Of a stretch of 64,000 bases of DNA, positions 56,641 through 63,397 are shown in pieces. Within the stretch, counting starts at the first letter, position 1. Every line of letters starts with the position of its first letter. A model generated the notes under the pieces. The model was not told the DNA's origin. It did not search any database and worked only from the letters and a program-made list of their open reading frames with translations. Position numbers and translations under genes: made by a program. This DNA is from Pelomonas sp. V22 (GTDB taxonomy: Bacteria > Pseudomonadota > Gammaproteobacteria > Burkholderiales > Burkholderiaceae_C), in the NCBI RefSeq assembly GCF_030014915.1, contig NZ_JAGIXS010000008.1, positions 265,446-329,445 of the forward strand. Reading direction: 5' to 3'.

Positions 56641-57156
56641 ATGAAGAAGTCATTGGAAGAGAAAGCGAAGGCGGCAGCGGCGGGCGTGAAGCGAGGTGTC
56701 GCTGCCACTGGCGCAGCACTAGGAAGTGCTTCCGGAGCCATGGTGGAGGCGTCGAAGAGTTCCGCTGCATCGGTAGGGCGAGGCGCAGTCCGTGTTGGGA
56801 GCGCGGCGAAAGCCGCCGCCAGTACGGCTGGAGAGGTCGCGACTTCGGCGGTGGAAATGACCAAGCGAAGCGTTGCTACGGTTGCTACGGCTGCGTTTGA
56901 TCAGAATGGCGATGGCCAACTGGACCAAGAGGATCTAAAGATCCTTACCGAGAAGGGCGTTGCTCTGGCAAAAGTCGCGGCGGTAGAGGTGGGCGCACTA
57001 GCCAAGTCAGCAGCTTCATCGCCGTTGGTGAAGGACACCGCAGCGGCAGCTGCTGTTGGAGCCGCAATTGCGGTTCCTGTACCGCTGGTCGGGCCTGCAG
57101 CTGGTGCTGTGGTCGGCGCTGCAATTGGCGCCTATGCCCACATCACCAAGAAGTAG
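56641..57156 (+). CDS. Cassette 19: Ala-rich protein with EF-hand loop and glycine-zipper tail
   Basis: 171 residues from ATG 56641. The N-terminal 80 residues are Ala/Ser/Lys-rich amphipathic helix. A single EF-hand-type calcium loop follows, DQNGDGQLDQED at 87-98, with Asp87, Asn89, Asp91, Gly92 and acidic Asp98 in the ligand places. The C-terminus is a hydrophobic Gly-zipper pair (residues 132-166, AAVGAAIAVPVPLVGPAAGA..). This mix of helix, calcium loop and membrane-inserting zipper suggests a calcium-linked membrane-active protein. No known family is assigned. Confidence 0.7.
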   Translation: MKKSLEEKAKAAAAGVKRGVAATGAALGSASGAMVEASKSSAASVGRGAVRVGSAAKAAASTAGEVATSAVEMTKRSVATVATAAFDQNGDGQLDQEDLKILTEKGVALAKVAAVEVGALAKSAASSPLVKDTAAAAAVGAAIAVPVPLVGPAAGAVVGAAIGAYAHITKK

Positions 57157-57166
57157 TTGCAGTGAA

Positions 57167-57235
57167 ACCTAACCAGTCGCTCGAGCCGACTCGCGTCGGC
57201 AGGCCGCCGCTCGCGGCTCATCTTCAACGTTAGGG
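57167..57235 (+). repeat. attC19 (69 bp)
   Basis: R'' ACCTAAC (pairs with GTTAGGT opening cassette 19), R' GTTAGGG; loop AG, and CTCATCTT in place of CTCAGCTT. Confidence 0.95.
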
Positions 57236-57240
57236 CGCAA

Positions 57241-57696
57241 ATGACCGAGTACGAACTGAACATTCACGCGCACATCGAGAAATGCGGATGCAGCGTGACG
57301 TCCGTATTTGATCCAGAAGGAGACGAACCGCCCTTTTCGTACTCCATCGGGATTGCGCAATCTAGCCAAGCACCAGAGCTAATTGTTGTGGGGCTAAAGC
57401 CCGAGATTTCTCATTGGCTTGTGAATGAGTACAACCGCAGAGTGCGAGCTGGAGAGAGGTTTGCTCCTGGCATCTTGTACGCAGACTTTCTAGAAGGCTT
57501 TGAGGTCCAGTTTGGGCTCGTCGACCGAGAGCATCGCGCGGAGTACATGCGCTCAGCCTCGTGGTTGCATGGCGGTCCGGACTTCGAGGCGTTGCAGATG
57601 CTCTGGCCAAGCACTAGCGGCGTATGGCCATGGGATTCGGGGGCAAGTGAGTGGTTTCGAGCTAATCAACCTTTGCTTGGAGCGCTATGTTCGTGA
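57241..57696 (+). CDS. Cassette 20: DUF4262 family protein
   Basis: 151 residues. It begins 5 bases after the core GTTAGGG, so the AGGG of the recombination site appears to be its ribosome site. 'GCSVTSVFDPEGDEPPFSYSIGIAQSSQAPELIVVGLKPEISHWLVNEY' is the DUF4262 signature (PPFxYxxGI...PELIV.GL). The family is widespread, also in cassettes and near mobile elements; the function is unknown. Confidence 0.83.
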   Translation: MTEYELNIHAHIEKCGCSVTSVFDPEGDEPPFSYSIGIAQSSQAPELIVVGLKPEISHWLVNEYNRRVRAGERFAPGILYADFLEGFEVQFGLVDREHRAEYMRSASWLHGGPDFEALQMLWPSTSGVWPWDSGASEWFRANQPLLGALCS

Positions 57697-57700
57697 AGCG

Positions 57701-57769
57701 CCCTAACCAGTCGCTCGAGCCGACTCGCGTCGGCAGGCCGCCGCTCGCGGCTCAGCTTCAACGTTAGGG
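57701..57769 (+). repeat. attC20 (69 bp)
   Basis: R'' CCCTAAC (pairs with GTTAGGG opening cassette 20), R' GTTAGGG; loop AG. Confidence 0.95.
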
Positions 57770-58218
57770 CTCAGGAAGACAGTGCCACTTCATCGGTCAA
57801 TGCGTGCTGTTTGCGAAGCGCGGATCGTCAGGTCCGCCCCGCCAAGGCGCGGCTCGGTTTGGCGCACCATGCCCTTGGCATCGTGCGAACAGCCGCGAGA
57901 GGCCGTTCACATTGCCAACATTCCTTGCCAGTTGGTTGCTAGCGCTTCGCGCTGCAGTGCTGCGCCTGGCAGTCAGTTTGTTGAGTGGTCTGCGCGGGGC
58001 CGTGCCCGATTCTTGACGGTGGCACGCCGGCCAGGCTCATCAAGTCCAAATCCAAATCCAAGTACGAAGGCACGCAGTGCGCTGCAAGGTCACATCGTGG
58101 CTGGCGGTGGTGTTTGCGTCCGGTCGGGTTCGTCCCGTTGGCCCGGTCGCGCTGCGTGCCTAAGCTGCAGGTTTTGTTTTCTGCCGCCGGTGGGCCGTGT
58201 CGCGTTCAAGAGCCCGAG
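57770..58218 (+). other. Cassette 21: gene-poor cassette, family B
   Basis: A 167-residue frame from GTG 57782 ends at the TAG of attC21, but it is Ser/Arg-rich without motifs. It shares the 80-base block and looser similarity before and after it with cassette 9, which also begins GGGCTCAGG. Possibly a non-coding or RNA-encoding cassette. Confidence 0.6.
57916..57995 (+). repeat. 80-bp block shared with cassette 9 (second copy)
   Basis: Identical to 51272-51351 over 80 bases. Confidence 0.85.
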
Positions 58219-58287
58219 CCCTAACCAGTCGCTCGAGCCGACTCGCGTCGGCAAGCCGCCGCTCGCGGCTCAGCTTCAACGTTAGCC
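58219..58287 (+). repeat. attC21 (69 bp)
   Basis: R'' CCCTAAC, R' GTTAGCC; the unusual R' is matched by GGCTAAC at the end of cassette 22. Confidence 0.95.
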
Positions 58288-58291
58288 ATCT

Positions 58292-58747
58292 ATGAACGCC
58301 GACCTCGTCAAGCTCAACCACCAGTTCAGCGAGCAGGACTTCATCGACTTCCCGGTGTGGGCCACCTACTATGAGCCCGACGACATTGATACCTTGGTTG
58401 AGTTCGGCTACGACCGTCAAGAAATCGAACGGCTCGTCGCGCTCACCAAGAGCAACGACGAATACTCCTTCCCACTTCCACCGCAGGCCGCGACTTCACC
58501 GTTTCACTACCTCTACATCGGCGTTCGAGCAACGACCCGAGGTGGGAACAGCCTTGTCGGGTTCGTCACCGGACCTTGCTTCGGTGTCTTTCACAACGGC
58601 GAGTCGTATCAATTCAATGCATCACTCCGAACCCAGGCTCTGCAGACTGCGACGGAGCTCTCATCGGCCCTTGGTGAGCAGGCTGTGTTCCCGATGCAAG
58701 TTGAGGTCATGGCCACACGTGAGCATCGAGAGGAAGAATTGTGGTGA
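58292..58747 (+). CDS. Cassette 22: hypothetical protein
   Basis: 151 residues, soluble, acidic N-terminal half ('QFSEQDFIDFPVWATYYEPDDIDTLVEFGYDRQEIERLV') and a beta-rich second half ('FHYLYIGVRATTRGGNSLVGFVTGPCFGVFHNGESYQFN'). The layout recalls immunity or polymorphic-toxin-associated proteins, but no motif decides. It starts 4 bases after the core. Confidence 0.7.
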   Translation: MNADLVKLNHQFSEQDFIDFPVWATYYEPDDIDTLVEFGYDRQEIERLVALTKSNDEYSFPLPPQAATSPFHYLYIGVRATTRGGNSLVGFVTGPCFGVFHNGESYQFNASLRTQALQTATELSSALGEQAVFPMQVEVMATREHREEELW

Positions 58748-58757
58748 GCGCGCAGAT

Positions 58758-58826
58758 GGCTAACCTGTCGCTCGAGCCGACTCGCGTCGGCAGGCCGCCG
58801 CTCGCGGCTCAGCTTCAACGTTAGAC
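58758..58826 (+). repeat. attC22 (69 bp)
   Basis: R'' GGCTAAC (pairs with GTTAGCC opening cassette 22), R' GTTAGAC; CTGTCG near R'', loop AG. Confidence 0.95.
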
Positions 58827-58829
58827 CTC

Positions 58830-59210
58830 ATGAAACCATTGCTCGTTTTGCGCGTAGATCGATTCACCCCAGGCGACGAATCTGCGGAGGTCACTCTGCG
58901 GAGCGACGCGAGCGAGCTGGTTGCCTTTAGCTTCCCGTGCGACTTGGAAGTTGGCGCAGAAATCCCAAACCGCTTGAGCGTCCTGGATGGAGATACCAAA
59001 TCCGCATACCTTGAAGACTGGCCTGAAGACCTGCGCGACGAGAGAAGCGTGGAGCGAATCGAGCGAACCGGTCCTTTCTCGTATCGTGGGGTTGGACGGG
59101 TCATCGATCAACGCGAAGGTCTTGTTCAGGTGCTTGGCTTTGTTCTCGACTTTGGCGAAGTCCCGTGCCAGGGGCATGTTGAATTCGAGTGCATGCGGGT
59201 GGACCTATGA
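58830..59210 (+). CDS. Cassette 23: small beta-rich hypothetical protein
   Basis: 126 residues, start 3 bases after the core. 'LLVLRVDRFTPGDESAEVTLRSDASELVAFSFPCDLEVGAEI' and 'GLVQVLGFVLDFGEVPCQGHVEFECMRVDL' suggest a small OB- or barrel-like fold. No family is recognised. Its TGA is one base before attC23. Confidence 0.68.
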   Translation: MKPLLVLRVDRFTPGDESAEVTLRSDASELVAFSFPCDLEVGAEIPNRLSVLDGDTKSAYLEDWPEDLRDERSVERIERTGPFSYRGVGRVIDQREGLVQVLGFVLDFGEVPCQGHVEFECMRVDL

Positions 59211-59211
59211 G

Positions 59212-59280
59212 GTCTAACCAGTCGCTCGAGCCGACTCGCGTCGGCAGGCCGCCGCTCGCGGCTCAGCTTCAACGTTAGGC
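59212..59280 (+). repeat. attC23 (69 bp)
   Basis: R'' GTCTAAC (pairs with GTTAGAC opening cassette 23), R' GTTAGGC; loop AG. Confidence 0.95.
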
Positions 59281-59291
59281 GTCACAAACAA

Positions 59292-59753
59292 ATGCACCGC
59301 GCACTCGTCATCGCAATTGCCGTTTGCTGGCTTCTAGCCGGGTGTGAAAGGCCACAGCTCGAGCAGCCGAGATCGGCTTCCCAGAATGCTTCGGGCAAGC
59401 TTGATCCGAACGATCCAGAGTTCAAGAAGCGCGCCCAAGCTCGGCTCCAGGAGATGAAGCGCGAGGAGTCGATTCGCGAGGAAGCTCCTTGGCCGGGCAG
59501 GACCGGTCTGCCCGACGATGATGAACGAGAGCTGCCCCGCTATCTGCGCCGGGAGTTCGGGCAGCTGCTGTCTCAACCAGGTTCACTTCGCGCTCAGGAT
59601 CTCCATTACCTGGGCGTCTTCGTGCAGGGCGTTGAAACTGTTCACTACTGGCGCATCAACTACGGCTCAGCAAAGTCAAAGTTTGCCTACGTCGTCGTTG
59701 CACCCGCGGATCGTCAGGTCATGGGATGGGGCGATCGCACGCCGCCAAAGTGA
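59292..59753 (+). CDS. Cassette 24: lipoprotein (same protein as cassette 31)
   Basis: 153 residues. Lipoprotein signal HRALVIAIAVCWLLAGC with lipobox LAGC. A charged linker ('PNDPEFKKRAQARLQEMKREESIREE') precedes a small domain ('YLRREFGQLLSQPGSLRAQDLHYLGVFVQGVETVHYWRINYGSAKSKFAYVVVAPADRQVMGWGDR'). The amino-acid sequence is identical to that of cassette 31, while the DNA differs at four silent positions. The function is unknown. Confidence 0.8.
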   Translation: MHRALVIAIAVCWLLAGCERPQLEQPRSASQNASGKLDPNDPEFKKRAQARLQEMKREESIREEAPWPGRTGLPDDDERELPRYLRREFGQLLSQPGSLRAQDLHYLGVFVQGVETVHYWRINYGSAKSKFAYVVVAPADRQVMGWGDRTPPK

Positions 59754-59828
59754 CACCTATTGCACCGGATTTGCAATGCCAGCATCGTCATGTACTCTCG
59801 CCGCTCTCACATTTGCGATGAGTGCGCC

Positions 59829-59897
59829 GCCTAACCAGTCGCTCGAGCCGACTCGCGTCGGCAGGCCGCCGCTCGCGGCTCAGCTTCAACGTTAGGC
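59829..59897 (+). repeat. attC24 (69 bp)
   Basis: Consensus cores, R'' GCCTAAC, R' GTTAGGC; loop AG. Confidence 0.95.
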
Positions 59898-59902
59898 ATG
59901 CA

Positions 59903-60418
59903 ATGAGAGTTGTCGCGATTTCGCTAGTCTCAATTTCAATTGCCGGTTGCGGTTCAGTGATGCCGCCGAAGATTTCGACCACCGCGCTTGTGGAAAGCTC
60001 AGAGATTGGGTGCCAGTTCTTTGTGAGTGGAACATTTCCCAACATGGCGCATGACCCAATTGGCCTGATCTTCAGTGGTCGAACGAAGATCTCTGCACGC
60101 GTACACGTTCCAACTCTGACTGGAAAGTACTCTGCAGACGAAGTTCGCGTTTTTTATGAGTACGAGCGTTCGCCATCACGGCTCCTAGAAGACCTGGATG
60201 GATCAGTCGAGTTCGGTGGAAATGAAGTTTCTGTGGATCTGAGATGGCGCGACAGAGCTACCGGCCGGGTCTATCCACTCGACTTCAATCGCCGGTATAG
60301 GCTGGAAGGCGCTGCATCGTGCGCTGTCGTTGGAGCCGGCGTCAGCGCACTGCCTAACCAGTCGCTCGAGCCGACTCGCGTCGGCAAGCCGCCGCTCGCG
60401 GCTCAGCTTCAACGTTAG
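59903..60418 (+). CDS. Cassette 25: lipoprotein with attC-encoded tail (paralogue of cassette 14)
   Basis: 171 residues from ATG 59903; the core AGG is 8 bases upstream. Lipobox SIAGC. Same family and length as cassette 14, with about a dozen amino-acid differences concentrated in residues 4-40 of the mature N-terminal region. As in cassette 14, there is no stop before the attC and the protein ends PNQSLEPTRVGK.. at the TAG of attC25, so this arrangement is conserved between the copies. Confidence 0.75.
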   Translation: MRVVAISLVSISIAGCGSVMPPKISTTALVESSEIGCQFFVSGTFPNMAHDPIGLIFSGRTKISARVHVPTLTGKYSADEVRVFYEYERSPSRLLEDLDGSVEFGGNEVSVDLRWRDRATGRVYPLDFNRRYRLEGAASCAVVGAGVSALPNQSLEPTRVGKPPLAAQLQR

Positions 60419-60420
60419 GC
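60352..60420 (+). repeat. attC25 (69 bp)
   Basis: Consensus element, R'' GCCTAAC, R' GTTAGGC; encodes the end of the cassette 25 protein. Confidence 0.95.
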
Positions 60421-60423
60421 CCC

Positions 60424-60732
60424 ATGAAGAAGCACTGCTGCGACGAAATGCAGAGTCAGGCCGAGTTCGCGTGCTCTGTGCACGATTCGGCATCAGATTG
60501 CCCAGACGCGCTTGTCTCCTACTCGGATAAGTTCCGCGAGTACGGTCTTTTCGTCCATGACGGTGGCACAAGCTCGAAGGCCATTGGCTTCTGTCCTTGG
60601 TGCGGCACCAAGCTACCCGAGTCACTGCGCGAGCAATGGTTTGCCGAGCTGGCTGCACTTGGCATAGAGGATCCTTGGTCGCAGGAAATCCCGGTGCCGT
60701 TTCGTACTGGTGCTTGGTATCGTGGGGCCTAA
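60424..60732 (+). CDS. Cassette 26: small Cys-rich zinc-binding-type protein (DUF6980-like)
   Basis: 102 residues, start 3 bases after the core. 'KKHCCDEMQSQAEFACSVH', 'DCPDALVSYSDKFREYGLFVHDGGTSS' and 'GFCPWCGTKLPESLREQWFAELAALGIEDPW' match a widespread small family annotated DUF6980 (from memory). Cys57/Cys60 form a zinc knuckle; Cys5, Cys6, Cys17 and Cys26 may complete metal sites. The stop TAA is from attC26. Confidence 0.78.
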   Translation: MKKHCCDEMQSQAEFACSVHDSASDCPDALVSYSDKFREYGLFVHDGGTSSKAIGFCPWCGTKLPESLREQWFAELAALGIEDPWSQEIPVPFRTGAWYRGA

Positions 60733-60795
60733 CCAGTCGCTCGAGCCGACTCACGTCGGCAAGCCGCCGTTCGCGGCTCAGCTTCAACGTTAGGT
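60727..60795 (+). repeat. attC26 (69 bp, compensatory variant)
   Basis: R'' GCCTAAC, R' GTTAGGT. Same A:T for G:C stem pair exchange as attC9 (ACTCACGTC / CCGTTCGCGG). Confidence 0.95.
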
Positions 60796-60805
60796 GTCAA
60801 TTCAG

Positions 60806-61339
60806 ATGCGCTTCCTGCCGATAGTCACTCTGTTGTTCCAGCTTCCGGTCCTGGCGGAGGAACCCTTGCGCCCGCCCGCCGGCCAGAACATCAATGAGAG
60901 CAAGGAAGTGCGACTGAGGACCTCGGTGAAGTTGCCTTGCCTTGCGTTCCCCGTTGGTGATGCGACGGTGATCTTGCAGAATGAAGAGCTCGAGGAGTAC
61001 GCGCGCCAGGATGCCGAGGTTGTTGGCTCGAGGGATGCGGAGATCGCTCCTCTCAACGGTGATCGGGCTCGTTCACTGCTGCGAGGCTACTTCACCGAGG
61101 GCGAGGTTCATGGGTGCCCATTGGCAAGGGCAGTGCCGGGCGACGGACGCAGATTGATCCTCCGGCAAATCGAGCTTGGGCGTGCTGCGATCTTGGCGCC
61201 TGGGTCAAGCATGCTTTCTCCATATGCCTCTGTGCGCTACTACGGAAGTGCAACGAATGGTCATGGAGCGGGCTTCATCTCGGTTGGGTTGCCGGGAGTC
61301 CGGCGTGAAATTCTCTCGCTGTCCTGGTGGGCGACGTGA
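60806..61339 (+). CDS. Cassette 27: exported hypothetical protein
   Basis: 177 residues from ATG 60806 (GTG 60794 inside the core is less likely). Signal peptide RFLPIVTLLFQLPVLA. 'VKLPCLAFPVGDATVILQNEELEEYARQDAEVVGS' and 'GRAAILAPGSSMLSPYASVRYYGS' are recognisable but match no family I know. Two Cys may pair. Periplasmic. Confidence 0.68.
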   Translation: MRFLPIVTLLFQLPVLAEEPLRPPAGQNINESKEVRLRTSVKLPCLAFPVGDATVILQNEELEEYARQDAEVVGSRDAEIAPLNGDRARSLLRGYFTEGEVHGCPLARAVPGDGRRLILRQIELGRAAILAPGSSMLSPYASVRYYGSATNGHGAGFISVGLPGVRREILSLSWWAT

Positions 61340-61340
61340 C

Positions 61341-61409
61341 ACCTAACCAGTCGCTCGAGCCGACTCGCGTCGGCAAGCCGCCGCTCGCGGCTCAGCTTCA
61401 ACGTTAGAT
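61341..61409 (+). repeat. attC27 (69 bp)
   Basis: R'' ACCTAAC (pairs with GTTAGGT opening cassette 27), R' GTTAGAT. Confidence 0.95.
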
Positions 61410-61424
61410 TTCCTGAACTCCGCT

Positions 61425-62228
61425 ATGCCACTTACTCAGCCGCTCAAGATGAGCGACTACCTGCATGATCGGCCAGCCCCGTCAGGGATCGATGTCCTCT
61501 GCAAGCTTCAGCATTTCGCGATCATCACGTATGCGCTTGATCCGAAGCGATTTGCTGGCTTGATGCCCGCGAGATTCGCATTGGATACGGTCGAAATCGA
61601 AGGCTGCGAAAAGGCTCTCATCTCGGTCGTTCCTTTCATTGACGTTGACTTTACTTCTGCAGTCTTTCCGTTCCCGAAGTTCACGATGGGGCAAACGAAC
61701 TACCGCGTCTACATCATCGACAGGCAAACTGGGGAGCGATGTGTATGGTTCCTGGGAACGACACTCGATTCCTGGACTCTGGTGGTTCCACACGTGCTCT
61801 GGAACCTGCCATGGTTTGCCGGGGATGTTTCCTTTGACTGCGAGTTCGATGAGGCGGCAGGGCGCTACGCTAGGTACAAGATGCGAACCAAGGCCCGATG
61901 GGCTCCAGCTGAGGTCGAGCTCAGGCAGGACGGTGATGAGGCTCTGTGCTTCCCTGGGTTTCCTGACATTGAAACCGGCCTTGTGTTTCTGACTCATCCA
62001 CTTGCAGGCTTCTATCACCGACGCGATGGGAAGTTGGGTACGTACCGGGTGTGGCACAAGCAGTTGGTGGTGCGAGCGGCGAGGCTCGAGTCAGCGCGCT
62101 TCGGCCTGCTTGACCGTATGGGCTTGGTTAGTGACGAAGAACAGCAAACGCCTCACAGCGTTCTTGTGGAGCCGATCAATGAATTCACCATCTACCTTCC
62201 GCCGCAGATCGTTCGCGCGGAAATCTAA
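61425..62228 (+). CDS. Cassette 28: DUF2071 family protein (acetoacetate-decarboxylase-like fold)
   Basis: 267 residues, the largest soluble cassette protein. 'LQHFAIITYALDPKRFAGLMPARFALDTVEIEGCEKALISVVPFIDVDF', 'QTNYRVYIIDRQTGERCVWFLGTTLDSW' and 'YARYKMRTKARWAP' follow the DUF2071/YqjF pattern. The biochemical role is unknown. It uses the TAA of attC28. Confidence 0.82.
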   Translation: MPLTQPLKMSDYLHDRPAPSGIDVLCKLQHFAIITYALDPKRFAGLMPARFALDTVEIEGCEKALISVVPFIDVDFTSAVFPFPKFTMGQTNYRVYIIDRQTGERCVWFLGTTLDSWTLVVPHVLWNLPWFAGDVSFDCEFDEAAGRYARYKMRTKARWAPAEVELRQDGDEALCFPGFPDIETGLVFLTHPLAGFYHRRDGKLGTYRVWHKQLVVRAARLESARFGLLDRMGLVSDEEQQTPHSVLVEPINEFTIYLPPQIVRAEI

Positions 62229-62291
62229 CCAGTCGCTCGAGCCGACTCGCGTCGGCAAGCCGCCGCTCGCGGCTCAGCTTCAACGTTAGGG
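62223..62291 (+). repeat. attC28 (69 bp)
   Basis: R'' ATCTAAC (pairs with GTTAGAT opening cassette 28), R' GTTAGGG; supplies the stop codon of cassette 28. Confidence 0.95.
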
Positions 62292-62299
62292 GTCGCAAG

Positions 62300-62752
62300 A
62301 TGCGCTTCCAGACTGCCATCGTCCTAGTTGCTTCCGTCCTCCTCTCGGGTCTTGCGAGCGGCGCCGAATTGCCAAAGGACCTTGTAGGTGTTTGGGCTAC
62401 TGCCGGAACCGAGTTCGAGGGAGAGAAGCTTATTGGCGGTGAGGCGCTCTACCTGCTACCTGCAGGTAAGGCTGCACTGGTCGGAGCGCCACTTCCTGTG
62501 AGGCGCTGCCCCGACGGGAATGTCTGTACGCCCATCATCGGGATCGGTGGGTCTGTAACCTTTGACGCGGCTTCAGGACGCTTGAGCATCACCGTCCGAG
62601 ACGGACAACGGAGCCAGACGCTAGAGGCAAAGTTTGACGCGAACGCTGGCACCATTTCACTGCAAACCGAGCCAAGCAAGGTCGCTCGCTTCTCGCGTAG
62701 AGATACTGCAGTTCCAAAAGCACTGGAGGCCAGCCTCAATGGCAACCCCTAA
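62300..62752 (+). CDS. Cassette 29: exported hypothetical protein
   Basis: 150 residues. Signal peptide RFQTAIVLVASVLLSGLASGA. The mature part ('LPKDLVGVWATAGTEFEGEKLIGGEALYLLPAGKAALVG', 'SVTFDAASGRLSITVRDGQRSQTLEAKFD') looks like a small lipocalin-like beta barrel (GVWA opening). The stop TAA is from attC29. Confidence 0.7.
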   Translation: MRFQTAIVLVASVLLSGLASGAELPKDLVGVWATAGTEFEGEKLIGGEALYLLPAGKAALVGAPLPVRRCPDGNVCTPIIGIGGSVTFDAASGRLSITVRDGQRSQTLEAKFDANAGTISLQTEPSKVARFSRRDTAVPKALEASLNGNP

Positions 62753-62815
62753 CCAGTCGCTCGAGCCGACTCGCGTCGGCGAGCCGCCGCTCGCGGCTCA
62801 GCTTCAACGTTAGGT
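62747..62815 (+). repeat. attC29 (69 bp)
   Basis: R'' CCCTAAC (pairs with GTTAGGG opening cassette 29), R' GTTAGGT; loop GA. Confidence 0.95.
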
Positions 62816-62818
62816 CTC

Positions 62819-63304
62819 ATGGAAATTCCACCGTTTATTGCGAATGTTCTGGTCAAGGCTCTCGAGATCTGGACTACGCCGGTGTTCCGATTCGGGATTC
62901 GGAACGGGCGACCGTACGCCGAGTTGCTCCTAGACGATGCGCCGCACGAGGGAGTTGACGCGCGGCTTGAGAAGATCGAGGTGGCGCGAAAGAACCTAGC
63001 TGATGCCTTGGACGCCATGGATGAGCTTCGGGCCGCTGCGGAATCCAACAAGGCGGAGCTTGCAAATGCGCTTCAGCGGCTGTCCGACGCTAAGGAGCAA
63101 AGAGCCTCTGCGGAAAGAGAACTTAAAGAGGTCCAGAGCATCGCTCAAGCTGACGTCGAGGTTTTCCGCAGGTTGGCTGGGGTTCCATCAAAGCTCGAAA
63201 TTGCGAAGGAGCGCTTCATTGGGTTTCTTCTTGGTGTGCTCGCGTCAATCGTGGCCTCGGGTGTCTGGTGGGCTTTCGCCAAACTATGGCCGGCGCTCAA
63301 ATGA
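62819..63304 (+). CDS. Cassette 30: coiled-coil protein with C-terminal membrane anchor
   Basis: 161 residues, start 3 bases after the core. A long coiled coil (about 46-118: 'VDARLEKIEVARKNLADALDAMDELRAAAESNKAEL..') and a C-terminal membrane segment (FIGFLLGVLASIVASGVWWAFA) with almost nothing after it: a tail-anchored layout. No family is recognised. Confidence 0.72.
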   Translation: MEIPPFIANVLVKALEIWTTPVFRFGIRNGRPYAELLLDDAPHEGVDARLEKIEVARKNLADALDAMDELRAAAESNKAELANALQRLSDAKEQRASAERELKEVQSIAQADVEVFRRLAGVPSKLEIAKERFIGFLLGVLASIVASGVWWAFAKLWPALK

Positions 63305-63317
63305 GTTGGCGGCTGAG

Positions 63318-63386
63318 ACCTAACCAGTCGCTCGAGCCGACTCGCGTCGGCAGGCCGCCGCTCGCGACTCAGCTTCAACGTTAGGC
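63318..63386 (+). repeat. attC30 (69 bp)
   Basis: R'' ACCTAAC (pairs with GTTAGGT opening cassette 30), R' GTTAGGC; one arm change (CGCGACTC), loop AG. Confidence 0.95.
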
Positions 63387-63397
63387 GTCACAAACAA

